Origin: JAQGMV01 sp963828715
Lineage (GTDB): Bacteria > Pseudomonadota > Gammaproteobacteria > Burkholderiales > SG8-41
Assembly (NCBI GenBank): GCA_963828715.1
Contig: CAWHFX010000004.1
Location: 62,001 to 126,000, forward strand
Length of the DNA: 64,000 nt
Reading direction: 5' to 3'
How positions within the stretch are numbered: position 1 is the first letter of the stretch; every line of letters begins with the position of its first letter. Below the pieces are notes generated by a model. The model did no database searches, was not told the DNA's origin, and was given only the letters and a program-made list of their open reading frames with translations. The position numbers and the translations under genes were made by a program. This document shows positions 45,517 through 55,726 of the stretch, in pieces.

Positions 45517-47190
45517 ATGCCTCAGGTCCTTACGGTGCCAAACGATATCGCGGTCGCCCAGGAACGCGCCACTGCCGTTCCGGAAGCAACGGTCACCTCG
45601 CAGGTGATCGGGGTGCCCACGGAAGTTGCCGCGGGCGAAAAACGTGTAGCAACGGTCCCTGAAGTCGTCGAGAAGCTCGTCAAGCTCGGTTTCAGGGTCA
45701 TCGTGCAGTCCGGAGCCGGTGCCGGGGCGAATTTCAGCGACGAAGCGTATCAGGCCGCCGGTGCCCAGGTCGTGCCGGACGCGCCGAGCGTCTGGGCGAG
45801 CGCGGACGTCGTTTTCAAAGTGCGCGGCCCGACGAGCGAAGAAGTGGCCCTGATGCATGAAGGGCAGACGCTCATCTCGTTCATCTGGCCGGCACAGAAC
45901 CCGGATCTCATGCAGTCGCTCGCGGCCCGGAAAGTGACCGTGCTCGCCATCGACTCGCTGCCGCGCATGCTGAGCCGCGCTCAAAAGATGGACGCGCTGA
46001 CCTCCATGGCGAGCATCAGCGGCTACCGCGCCGTCATCGAGGCCGCCAACGCGTTCGGCCGCTTCTTCGCCGGCCAGGTGACCGCTGCCGGCAAGATCCC
46101 GCCGGCCAAGGTCTTCATCGCTGGCGCTGGCGTGGCCGGACTGTCTGCGATCGGCACGGCCGTCGGCCTGGGCGCCATCGTGCGCGCCAACGACACACGT
46201 TCGGAAGTGGCCGACCAGGTCAAGTCGATGGGCGGCGAGTTCGTGAAGGTCGATTATGAGGAAGAAGGCTCCGGCGGCGGCGGCTACGCCCGGGTGATGA
46301 GCGAGGGCTTCCAGCAGGCCCAGCGCGAAATGTACGCCAAGCAGGCAAAAGACGCGGACATCATCATCACCACTGCGCTGATCCCCGGCAAGCCCGCTCC
46401 GCGGCTGATCACCGCCGACATGGTGAAGACCATGAAGCCGGGCAGCGTCATCGTGGATATGGCGGCAGAGCAGGGCGGCAACTGCGAGCTGACCGAGCCG
46501 AACAAGGCTGTCGTGAAGCACGGCGTGACGATCGTCGGCTATACCGACCTGCCCAGCCGCCTCGCGAAGCAGTCGTCGACGCTCTATTCGACCAACCTGT
46601 TCCGTCTGACCGAAGAGCTGTGCAAGAAGAAAGACGGCCGCATCGACGTCAACATGGAAGACGATGCCATCCGCGGCTTGACGGTCATCAAGGACGGCGG
46701 GATCACGTGGCCGCCGCCTGCGCCCAAGCTCCCTGCCGCACCTGCTGCACCGGTCGCCAAGGCCGCGGTAGCTGCCGCAGCGCCGGCGAAGAGCCATGGT
46801 CACGGCGCAGCCAGCGCACCCGCTTCGGCCAAGTCGACGGCGATCGTCTTTCTCGTCGGCGCGGCGCTCTTCTGGTTTATCGGCGCGTTCGCGCCCGCCG
46901 CGTTCCTCGCGCACTTCACCGTGTTCGTTCTGGCGTGCTTCGTGGGTTACATGGTGATCTGGAACGTGACGCCGGCGCTGCACACGCCGCTCATGAGCGT
47001 CACTAACGCGATCAGCAGCATCATCTGCATCGGCGCGCTGGTGCAGGTTGCGCCACCGATCGCGGAGAACGCGGATCGGCCCGCTACCTGGATCGTGGGG
47101 CTCGCCATGATCAGTATCGCGCTCGTGGCGATCAATATGTTCGGCGGTTTCGCCGTCACCCAGCGCATGCTGGACATGTTCCGTAAATAA
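45517..47190 (+). CDS. pntA: NAD(P) transhydrogenase subunit alpha
   Basis: This is the NAD(H)-binding subunit of the proton-translocating transhydrogenase, here a fusion of the soluble alpha-1 domain and the membrane alpha-2 domain. IGVPTEVAAGEKRVATVPE starts the canonical protein, after an unusual N-terminal extension of about 29 residues. The GAGVAGLSAIGTA nucleotide site and RSEVADQVKSMGGEFV follow. An Ala/Pro-rich linker (residues about 405-445) leads to four membrane helices ending QRMLDMFRK. AAGGGAA precedes the ATG. pntB follows after 11 bases. Confidence 0.94.
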   Translation: MPQVLTVPNDIAVAQERATAVPEATVTSQVIGVPTEVAAGEKRVATVPEVVEKLVKLGFRVIVQSGAGAGANFSDEAYQAAGAQVVPDAPSVWASADVVFKVRGPTSEEVALMHEGQTLISFIWPAQNPDLMQSLAARKVTVLAIDSLPRMLSRAQKMDALTSMASISGYRAVIEAANAFGRFFAGQVTAAGKIPPAKVFIAGAGVAGLSAIGTAVGLGAIVRANDTRSEVADQVKSMGGEFVKVDYEEEGSGGGGYARVMSEGFQQAQREMYAKQAKDADIIITTALIPGKPAPRLITADMVKTMKPGSVIVDMAAEQGGNCELTEPNKAVVKHGVTIVGYTDLPSRLAKQSSTLYSTNLFRLTEELCKKKDGRIDVNMEDDAIRGLTVIKDGGITWPPPAPKLPAAPAAPVAKAAVAAAAPAKSHGHGAASAPASAKSTAIVFLVGAALFWFIGAFAPAAFLAHFTVFVLACFVGYMVIWNVTPALHTPLMSVTNAISSIICIGALVQVAPPIAENADRPATWIVGLAMISIALVAINMFGGFAVTQRMLDMFRK

Positions 47191-47201
47191 GGAGACCGAT
47201 C

Positions 47202-48621
47202 ATGCCCGTAACGCTAACAACGGTCTCGTATCTCGGAGCGACCATCCTGTTCATTCTGAGCCTCGGCGGGCTCTCCAATCCCGAGACGTCCCGCCGTGGC
47301 AATCTCTACGGCGTGATCGGCATGACGATCGCCGTTCTCGCGACCCTGTTCGGACCGCAGGTCACGTCCGGCGGGTATGCCTGGATCATCGGCGCGCTCG
47401 CGGTTGGAGCAACGATCGGCGTCTACGCGGCGCGGGTCGTGAAGATGACCCAGATGCCGGAGCTGGTCGCCCTCATGCACAGCCTCGTCGGTCTCGCGGC
47501 CGTGCTGGTGGGCTTCGCCAATTACATCGACCCGGCCGCGACCAGTCATTTCGAGGGTGCCGAGAAAACGATCCACGAGCTGGAGATCTACATTGGCGTG
47601 CTGATCGGCGCCGTGACGTTCTCCGGTTCGATCATTGCGTTCGGCAAGCTGTCCGGCAAGATCAGCGGCAAGCCCATGCTGCTGCCGGGACGCCACTGGC
47701 TCAACCTCACCGGCCTGCTGGTCGTGATCTATTGCGGCGCGTGGTTCATCCAGCAGCCCGTCCATTCAGGACGGCATGACACCGCTCGCGATCATGACAG
47801 TCATTGCGCTGCTTTTCGGCATCCACATGGTCATGGCGATCGGCGGCGCGGACATGCCTGTCGTGGTCTCCATGCTCAACAGCTATTCGGGGTGGGCGGC
47901 GGCCGCGACCGGATTCATGTTGAGCAACGATCTCTTGATCGTGACCGGGGCGCTCGTGGGCTCCAGCGGCGCGATTCTTTCCTACATCATGTGCCGCGCC
48001 ATGAACCGCAACTTCATCAGCGTGATCGCAGGTGGATTCGGCACGGAAGGCGGCACGCCGGCAGCGGCGGCAGGCGCGCAGCCGGCGGGTGAGGTCTTCC
48101 CGATCCTGGCGCCGGAAACGGCGGAACTCCTTCGCGCCGCCAAGAACGTCATCATCGTGCCGGGCTACGGTATGGCGGTGGCGCAGGCGCAGCATACGGT
48201 GTTCGAGATCACGAAGTATCTGCGCGACAAGGGCGTGAACGTCCGCTTTGGCATCCATCCGGTCGCCGGGCGCATGCCGGGGCACATGAACGTGCTGCTC
48301 GCTGAAGCCAAGGTGCCGTACGACATCGTCCTGGAAATGGACGAGATCAACGCGGACTTCCCGGACACGGACGTCGCGATGGTGATTGGCGCGAACGACA
48401 TCGTCAACCCTGCCGCGCAGGACGATCCGACGAGCCCCATCGCAGGTATGCCGGTGCTGGAGGTCTGGAAGGCGAAGACGTCCATCGTGATGAAGCGCAG
48501 CATGGCGTCGGGTTACGCCGGCGTGGACAATCCACTCTTCTACAAGGAAAACAACCGCATGCTGTTCGGGGACGCCAAGAAGATGCTGGACGAAGTTCTG
48601 GGCGCGTTGAAGTCCGCCTGA
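47202..48621 (+). CDS. pntB: NAD(P) transhydrogenase subunit beta (frameshifted at ~47765)
   Basis: This is the membrane and NADP(H)-binding subunit. The first part (VTLTTVSYLGATILFILSLG to GAWFIQQPVH) is membrane-spanning; after one extra base the rest continues QDGMTPLAIMTVIALLFGIH and the dIII domain, including VIIVPGYGMAVAQAQHTVFE, FGIHPVAGRMPGHMNVLLAE and RSMASGYAGVDNPLFY. All functional motifs are intact. AAGGAGA precedes the ATG. Confidence 0.93.
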
Positions 48622-48684
48622 ACGCATGACGCACGTGCCGGGCCCCGTCCGGGCGCTCGGCCGTAATGCCGGAGGCGCAGGCGA

Positions 48685-50109
48685 ATGTTGCTCACGACGA
48701 TTTTCTGCTTGCGCATGACCGGCGCGGTGCGGCCCGGAGCACCGGGTCGCGCATCGAAACACCTTCCCTTGCGAACGTTCTCTCTCCTCTGGCTGACGCT
48801 GTGTGCGTGCGGCTCGCTCTCGCACGATGCGTTCGCGGCCGAGACGCTGCGGCACGCGATATCGGCGGCAATCGAGCGATTTCCCGAGATCCAGGCCGCA
48901 GAGTACCGCCGCGACGCCGCGCGTGCCCAGGTCGGACAGGCCCGTGCGGAGCTGCTGCCGAGCGTCGCAGGCTCGTTCGGGGAGGGGCGCGAAAAGAGCC
49001 GCAACGTCACGACCCGTTTCATCGGCAACGACGTGACACTCACCAGGCAGGAAGCCGAAATCACGATCTCGCAGCTGCTGTTCGACGGCGGCGCCGCGAG
49101 CGGCCAGGTCAAACGCTTCAATGCGCGCATGGAAGGTGCGGAATTCAACATCGTCGGCACCATCGAAGACGTTGCGCTGCGCACGGGCCAGGCCTTCCTC
49201 GACGTCGGCCGGTTGCGCGAGCAACTGGGGATCGCCCGCGACAATATCGGCGTGCACCAGAAGACACTGAGCGACGTGAACGCACTGGCTGACGCCGGGC
49301 GTGGGCGGCGCGCGGATGTGGTCCAGGCCGAAGCACGACTGGCGCTTGCCGCCTCGTCCGCGGAGCAGCTCGCGGGGCAGCTCGCGCAGGCCGAAGACAG
49401 TTTCAGACACCTCGTCGGGCGCCTTCCCGGCACGCTCGCCCCCGCGTCGACGGATGCAGAGTTGCCGTCCGAACCGGCTCAGGCAGTGAGCCAGGCGCTC
49501 GCGGTGCACCCGACTATCAAGGGCGCCGAGAAGGAAATCGAGGCGGCGCAGTACGACCGCGAGAGTGCGCGCGCCCGTGTGAACGTGCCACGGGTCACAA
49601 TCGAGGCCGGCGCGAGCCGCAACCGCGATATCGACGGCATCGCGGGGCCGAGCCACGATCAGTTTGCGATGCTGCGCCTGCGCTACAACTTCTTCAGGGG
49701 CTTCGGCGACAGTGAGCGCGTGCGCGAGTCCGAGGCGCGTATCGAGGAAGCGCTGGCGACGCTCAGGCGGGTGCGTATCGACGTCGAGCGCGACGTGCGG
49801 CAGGCATGGTCCGGGCTCGCGTCGGAGCGCCAGCGGTTGCCTCAGCTTGCGCAGTATGCGCGCGCGAGCGCCGACGTCGCCGAAGCGTATCGACTTCAGT
49901 TTCAGCTGGGCCAGCGCAGCCTGCTCGATGTGCTGAACGCCGAGAACGAGCGCTATAACGCGGTCAGCAACTATATCGCCGCGCGCGCAGTCGTCACCTC
50001 GAGCGAACTGCGCCTGCTCGCCACCCAGGGCCGATTGGTCGATGCCCTCGGGCTCTCGTCCGGAGCACCCATGCCGCCGGCGGCCGCCGGTTCCACGCCG
50101 AAGAACTGA
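48685..50109 (+). CDS. TolC family outer membrane protein (type I secretion)
   Basis: This is the outer-membrane channel of a type I secretion system. A long signal region (cleaved near AFAAET) is followed by two homologous OEP repeats, the first with AAIERFPEIQAAEYRRDAAR and RAELLPSVAGSFGEG, the second with ALAVHPTIKGAEKEIEAAQ. The QFQLGQRSLLDVLNAENE segment is typical of the AggA/LapE branch. GGAGGCG precedes the ATG. It is immediately followed by the ABC exporter and the HlyD-type adaptor. Confidence 0.88.
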   Translation: MLLTTIFCLRMTGAVRPGAPGRASKHLPLRTFSLLWLTLCACGSLSHDAFAAETLRHAISAAIERFPEIQAAEYRRDAARAQVGQARAELLPSVAGSFGEGREKSRNVTTRFIGNDVTLTRQEAEITISQLLFDGGAASGQVKRFNARMEGAEFNIVGTIEDVALRTGQAFLDVGRLREQLGIARDNIGVHQKTLSDVNALADAGRGRRADVVQAEARLALAASSAEQLAGQLAQAEDSFRHLVGRLPGTLAPASTDAELPSEPAQAVSQALAVHPTIKGAEKEIEAAQYDRESARARVNVPRVTIEAGASRNRDIDGIAGPSHDQFAMLRLRYNFFRGFGDSERVRESEARIEEALATLRRVRIDVERDVRQAWSGLASERQRLPQLAQYARASADVAEAYRLQFQLGQRSLLDVLNAENERYNAVSNYIAARAVVTSSELRLLATQGRLVDALGLSSGAPMPPAAAGSTPKN

Positions 50110-50111
50110 TC

Positions 50112-52227
50112 ATGAGCCGCGATCCGCTTGCAGAGTGTCTGGCCATCGCAGCGCGGCTCCACGGCGACGCGGTGTCACCTCACGCATTGACCGCAGGACT
50201 TCCGCTCGAGGCCGGGCGCCTCACACCCGAGCTCGCGCCGCGTGCGGCCGAGCGCGCCCGCCTGAACACGCAATGGGTGACTGCGCCGCTCTCGGACTTG
50301 CCAACAGAGAGCGGGCCGGCCGTATTGCTGCTCAAGGATGGCGGCGCAAGCCTGCTGGTGCGACGCGAAGACGATCGTGCGCAGGTGATCTCGCCGGAGT
50401 CGCCCGGATGCGCCGCGCGAAGTCGCGCTGTCGGAGCTCGAAGCGGACTACAGCGGCCAGGCGCTCCTCCTGAGGCGTGCGCACCGATTCAGCGCCGGAA
50501 CCGCGACCGAGCGCATTGCCGACAAGCATCACTGGTTCTGGGGCACGCTGCGGGCCGAGGTGCCGACCTATGCCGAGGTCGCAGTGGCGACGGTGATGAT
50601 CAACCTGTTCGCGCTCGCCTCGCCGCTCTTCTTCATGAACGTGTATGACCGCGTCGTGCCGAACAACGCGACCGAAACGCTGTGGGTGCTGACGATCGGC
50701 ATCGCACTCGTGCTCCTGTTCGATCTCACACTGAAGATTCTGCGCGGCTACTTCATCGACTTCGTCGGCCGCCGAGCGGACCTTGCGCTCTCGTCCGCGC
50801 TCTTCGCACGCGTGATGGATCTGCGCCTCGATCAGCCGCGGCAATCGCCCGGCACGCTGGCGAACAACCTGCGCGAATTCGAGTCGCTGCGCGAGTTCTT
50901 CACTTCCGCGACGCTCGCCTCGATCATCGATCTGCCTTTCGTCCTGATGTTCATCGCTGTCATCTTCTGGATCGGCGGCATTCCGATGGTGCTGCCCACC
51001 CTGATCGGACTGCCCGTCGTTATCGTCGTCGGACTCGCGTTGCAGCCTGCCCTGCGTGACCACATCCGCCGCAGCTTCGCCGCGACCGAAGCGAAATACT
51101 CGGTGGTGATCGAGACCGTCGCGGCGATCGAGCACGTGAAGCATCTCAACGCCGCTTCGCAGCTTCAGCGCAAATGGGAAGGTCTGGTCGACTTCGTCGC
51201 GCGTGAAAGCCTCACGTCGCGGCTGCTGTCTTCGTTCGCGCTGAACTTCACCGGCTATGTGCAGGCCATGAGTGGCGTGGTTGTGCTCATCGTCGGCGCT
51301 TATCTTGCGGGGGAAGGGAAGCTCACGCTGGGCGGCGTGATCGCCTGCACGATCATCGCGGGACGCGCGGTCGGACCGCTCACCCAGCTTGCCGGCTTGC
51401 TCACGCGCTACCACACCGCGACCACCGCGCTCGGCGCGCTCAACCGGATCATGGAAGCGCCGGTCGAGCGCGAGCCGGGACGCACGTTCGTAACGCGCCC
51501 GCGGCTCGACGGCCGCATCGACTTCCGGGCCGTGACGTTCCGCTATCCCGGCCAGCAGGTGGACGCGCTCCGTGAAGTCTCCTTCTCGATACCGGCGGGC
51601 ATGCGCGTGGGGATCGTGGGGCGCATGGGTTCGGGCAAGAGCACGATCGCGAAGCTCCTGATCGGGCTCTACCACCCGCAATCCGGCAACGTCCTGATCG
51701 ATGGCATCGATACGCGGCAGATCGACCCCGCGGATCTGCGGCGCAACGTCGGCTATATGCCGCAGAACATCGTGCTGTTCTCCGGCACGATCCGCCAGAA
51801 CCTCACGATGGGCGCGCCTCAGGCTGACGATGCGGCGATGCTGCGGCTGTGCAGCTCGTCGGTCTGGACGAGCATATCAGCCGCCACCCGCTGGGCTACG
51901 ACATGCCGGTCGGTGAGCGCGGCGATGCGCTCTCCGGCGGGCAGAAGCAGGCGGTCGCGCTTGCACGCGCGCTGCTTTCGGATCCGCCGGTCCTGCTGCT
52001 CGATGAGCCGACCTCGTCGATGGACACCGCCACCGAAGAACAATTCAAAGCCCGTCTCGTGCGCACGCTCGAACGGCGTACGCTGCTCGTCGTCACACAC
52101 CGCGAATCGATGCTGACCCTGGTGGACCATCTGATCGTGATGGACGGCGGACGCGTTGTCGCTGCGGGTGCGAAAGCGGACGTTCTGAATGCGCTCTCGC
52201 AGGGGCGCGTACGTAAGGCCGTCATGA
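50112..52227 (+). CDS. Type I secretion ABC exporter, LapB/LssB-like (frameshifted at ~50403 and ~51847)
   Basis: This inner-membrane exporter ATPase has an N-terminal C39-like domain (residues about 1-130) that lacks the peptidase cysteine, as in exporters of RTX adhesins and toxins. Six membrane helices follow (ALASPLFFMNVYDRVVPNNA at the start). The nucleotide-binding domain has Walker A GRMGSGKST, signature LSGGQ, Walker B VLLLDEPTSSMDTATEE and THRESML. Frame changes occur at about 50403 (one extra base) and 51847 (one missing G). The exact end is uncertain: a TGA at 52225-52227 overlaps the adaptor's ATG if one more base is removed upstream. Confidence 0.86.
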
Positions 52228-53568
52228 GGCACTCAAGCCGTAGCCGATCAGCCCCGGCCATCTACAATCGCAGGCTGGGTTTCCGATCGCATTCGCGCCG
52301 AAGACATGCGCAGCCGCAGGCTTCCGCACCTGCTTCTCGCGATGATTGCCCTGTTCTTCACACTCGCGCTCGCGTGGGCGGCATTCTTCGAAATCGAGGA
52401 GGTGGCGCGCGGGGAAGGCCGCGTGGTGACGCAGAGCCAGGTGCAGGTGATCACGAACCTCGAGGGCGGCATCATTTCGGAGATCCTGGTGCGCGAAGGC
52501 GACACCGTCACGAAGGGCGATCCGCTGATCCGCATCGATCCGACCCGCTTCGAATCCGCGTACAAGGAAGGCGAGCAGAATGCGCTCGGCCTCAAGGCGA
52601 AGATCGCCCGGCTTACGGCCGAGGTGAATCGCGCATCGTTCAGAATGCCGCCCGACGTGGCGCGTGGAAACCCGACGCTCGCCGAGCGCGAGACCGGCCT
52701 CTACCGCGCACGTCAGAGCGAGCTCACGAACAAGGTGCTGGTGCTCCGGCAACAGCTCGCGCAGCGTGAAAGCGAGTTAAGGGAGCTGCGGTCGCGTGCC
52801 GAGCGCCTGGCGGAACAGCTCGTGCTGGTAGAACGCGAAGTCGAGATCACCGCGCCGCTCGTGAAGCGCGGCGTCGTGTCGGAAGTCGAGCTGCTGCGCC
52901 TCGAGCGCGAACAGTCGCGCACGCGGACGGACCTCGAGCAGGCGCGGCTCTCGATGCCGCGGGCGGAAGCCGCGATCGACGAGGCCCGCGGCAAGCTCGT
53001 GGATGCCGAAGCGTCGTTTCGCTCGCAAGCCGCGGGGGAGCTCGCGCAAACCCAGGCGGAGCTTGCGAAAGTGGCGGAGCAGATCCCGGCGCTGGAAGAT
53101 CGCGCTGCGCGCACAGTGGTGCGCGCCCCGATGAACGGTGTCGTCAAGACCATTCCGAATCGCACCATCGGTGGCGTCGTGCAGCCCGGCAGCCCGATGG
53201 TCGAGATGGTGCCGCGGGAAGACACGCTGCTCATCGAAGCGCGGCTCAAACCGGCCGATATCGCTTTCGTTCACGTGGGCCAGCGCGCAGTGGTGAAGGT
53301 CACTGCGTACGACTACAGCATCTTCGGCGGGCTCGAAGGTCACATCGAGCACGTCTCGGCCGATTCGACCGTGCCGCAGCAGGGCGAGCCGTATTTCGTC
53401 GCGCATATCCGCACGACGAGCAATGCGATCGAATTCCAGGGCCGGAGCCTGTCAATCAGCCCCGGGATGCTCGCCACAGCGGACGTGATCACCGGCAAGC
53501 GTTCCGTCCTTCACTACCTGACGAAGCCCATCAATAAGGCGCGTCAGAGGGCGTTAACGGAGCGTTAG
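52224..53568 (+). CDS. HlyD family periplasmic adaptor of type I secretion (start uncertain, probable frameshift near 52240)
   Basis: This membrane-fusion protein links the exporter to the TolC channel. The certain part runs from MRSRRLPHLLLAMIALFFTL (ATG 52306; membrane anchor) through VQVITNLEGGIISEILVREG (lipoyl half), a long coiled-coil hairpin (about residues 100-230), and VRAPMNGVVKTIPNRTIGGV, to the C-terminal ISPGMLATADVITGKRSVL. The same frame is open upstream and encodes a family-typical cytoplasmic segment ending SDRIRAEDM, so translation probably starts at ATG 52224 with one base in excess between. Confidence 0.87.
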
Positions 53569-53591
53569 CCCGACTTGCGCAGAATGGCCTC

Positions 53592-55521
53592 CTGGGCGAA
53601 ACGAAATCAACGACTTATGTGAGAAGTCGGCACTACATTTCGTTGTTCAAACGGCTGCGGTCGCGACGGCGATTTCCGGTACCCGGATTCTTTTCGGTAA
53701 CACGACGCCGAGACGATCGAGCAGTGCGGCTTGTGCGGCATCGGGTTGGGTGACACAACGCAGTCGAATCTCGCCATGCGTGTGCGTCGGCAGAATCACG
53801 TCGTGCGCTTGAATGCGCGCCAGCTCTTCGAGCAGGGTGCGCGGTGAATTGCCCAGGCCAGCGCGTTCCTGCCACAGCTCGAGCGTCTTCCACAGCACAA
53901 AGGCGAGGAAGCACACGAGGATATGCGCTTGCACGCGATCCTCGCGCTGGTGCCAGATGGGGCGAATCGCCAGTTGATCTTTCTGGATGCGGAAGGCGGC
54001 CTCGGCTTGCGTGAGTTGGATGTAGGCCTTCCATAGATTCTCGTCGCACCACTCAGTGACGTTGGAGCGCAGCACGTAGGCGCCTTCGGACAGCGCCGCC
54101 CATTGATCGAAGTCCTCCCGGATCGACACCTTGAGTGTGCAGCCCGCCGGCGTGTCGGCGCCCTTCAGCTCGATTGCAAAGCGCGCGGCGGCGCGCTGGT
54201 TACGTTGCAGCAGGCGTCCGATCTGGCGGTTGATCGCATCCCGGTTCAACAGCTTCTTTGCTTGGGCGATCCGCCTCTGCAGTTTTGCCAGTGCCTGCTC
54301 GATGCGCGCACTGAAGCGCGCGTGCATCGCCTTTTCCTTCTCGATACGGTCCTTCGACCGACACAGGATGAAGGTCTCCGGCGCACCCTCGGGCGCCGCA
54401 CACAGTTTCACTTCGATGTCTTCGCGAATCTCGCGCCAATGCGTCTTCTGCGCCAGCGCCGGCGCCCACTTTCTGAGCTCCGACTTCGGCGTGCCCAGAA
54501 TGTAGCGCCGCCCGCTCTCGCGCAACCAGGTGACGTTCTCCGCGCTCGCCATGCCGCGATCCATGATCCACACCTTGCCTACCGTCCCGTGCCGCGCCTC
54601 CATCGTCTCGACGATCGTCTGCACCGTGGTGGAATCATGGGTGTTGCCCGGAAACACTTCGTAGCCCAGCGGGAAGCCATCGAAGGTCACCACCAGGGCG
54701 ATGCACACCTGCTTGCAATCGGGGCGGTGATCGCGCGAGTAGCCACGCTGCGCCTGCGCATTGGCGGCAGCCTCACCTTCGAAGTAGATCGACGTGACGT
54801 CGTAGAGCAGCACTTCGTTGTCAACGGCAAAGAGCTCCCCGACGCGCTTGGACAGATGTGCTTCGAGCGCGGCCTTGTGCGGCAGCAACCGATCGAGCGC
54901 TCGATACAGCCGATCCTTGTTCACCAGCGCCTCGTTCAACTGCAGCAGATCGCTCAACGCCGTGCGCCGATACCAGTCCTCGGCAATGTGCAATTCGCTC
55001 GACGGCTCACACAGGCGCGCTGCCACCAACACCGCAACCATCTTCTCCCACGGCACCTCTTCCTTGCCGGCCGGGATATGCGCGCTGATGAACTCATCGA
55101 GCTGGCAAGCGCGCCACAGGGCGAGCGCCAGATACACATTACCGAACTGCCGGCCGTTTTCGACGCGAACGCCTTTCAGACGCACGCCGATCGTTTGATC
55201 GCGCGTGCCATCGTCAAACAGATCCGCCTGCTCGGGTTCACCAATGAGCGCGCGCGCCAGCGCGCGTGCACGCAGCCGTCCCGCTTCATCCAGCTCGCCC
55301 AGATGCGTGACCGTCTGCTGAATCACGCGACGGCCGATTCGAACCGAACGCACCAGCCGCCAAGTCCGATGAACCTTGCCGTCCTTCTTGCGCGTCGTGT
55401 AGCGCAGGTACATGGACGCGCATCACACCGCACTTCCACGCCGCTGCCAAGAGGCAAGGTCGGCACTACACGCCGTTTACCCCTTCACGCATTATCTAAC
55501 CCGATGATTCCATTCGAGCCC
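53592..55521. mobile_element. IS1634-type insertion sequence (ends tentative)
   Basis: One transposase gene is flanked by imperfect terminal inverted repeats: GGGCGAAACGAAATCAACG at 53594 against GGGCTCGAATGGAATCATCG read inward from 55521. GCCTC occurs directly outside both proposed ends (53587-53591 and 55522-55526), consistent with a 5-bp target duplication. The subterminal word GTCGGCACTACA occurs in direct orientation at 53626 and 55459. The gene content is certain; the exact ends are not. Confidence 0.55.
53647..55413 (-). CDS. IS1634 family transposase
   Basis: This 588-residue DDE transposase of the IS4-related IS1634 group has N-terminal MYLRYTTRKKDGKVHRTWRL, then the DDE core: first Asp in VLLYDVTSIYFEGE, second Asp in KVWIMDRGMASAENV, and the Glu in QLTQAEAAFRIQKDQLAIRP, which also forms the YREK-like motif. 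PIWHQREDRVQAHILVCFLA is typical. The frame is intact, so the element may be active. It lies between the type I secretion adaptor and the amidase. Confidence 0.92.
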   Translation of the reverse strand: MYLRYTTRKKDGKVHRTWRLVRSVRIGRRVIQQTVTHLGELDEAGRLRARALARALIGEPEQADLFDDGTRDQTIGVRLKGVRVENGRQFGNVYLALALWRACQLDEFISAHIPAGKEEVPWEKMVAVLVAARLCEPSSELHIAEDWYRRTALSDLLQLNEALVNKDRLYRALDRLLPHKAALEAHLSKRVGELFAVDNEVLLYDVTSIYFEGEAAANAQAQRGYSRDHRPDCKQVCIALVVTFDGFPLGYEVFPGNTHDSTTVQTIVETMEARHGTVGKVWIMDRGMASAENVTWLRESGRRYILGTPKSELRKWAPALAQKTHWREIREDIEVKLCAAPEGAPETFILCRSKDRIEKEKAMHARFSARIEQALAKLQRRIAQAKKLLNRDAINRQIGRLLQRNQRAAARFAIELKGADTPAGCTLKVSIREDFDQWAALSEGAYVLRSNVTEWCDENLWKAYIQLTQAEAAFRIQKDQLAIRPIWHQREDRVQAHILVCFLAFVLWKTLELWQERAGLGNSPRTLLEELARIQAHDVILPTHTHGEIRLRCVTQPDAAQAALLDRLGVVLPKRIRVPEIAVATAAV

Positions 55522-55586
55522 GCCTCGCCCAAAATGTGAAAACGGGGCTCGAACTGCTCAAGTTGGGTTAGAAAGACGTTCTGCGT

Positions 55587-55639
55587 GTGAGCGGCGGCGG
55601 TTGGGACAGCGTGTCCGCCGCGAAGTGACATTCGGACAT
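55587..55639 (-). repeat. Dispersed hairpin repeat family 3, copy C (diverged, inverted)
   Basis: The reverse complement aligns with copies A and B through CCGAATGT, TTCGCGGCG, CTGTCCCA and CCGCTCAC. It can fold as GCGGCGG/CCGCCGC with an inner GGACA-GCG-TGTCC. The rest of the 55414-55726 gap holds the IS right end and no gene. Confidence 0.55.
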
Positions 55640-55726
55640 CAGTCAGCACTCTCGTCCGAGTGTACGAGGGCTGGGGAGACGTAAAGCGCGACCGGCCAAC
55701 CGAGGGGCAGCTTCGCGCGCGCAACC

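Noticed and set aside
53626..55470. GTCGGCACTACA direct repeats as the target-site duplication of the IS
   Set aside because: They lie inside the proposed inverted repeats and are 12 bp long, more than expected for this family; GCCTC outside the ends fits better.
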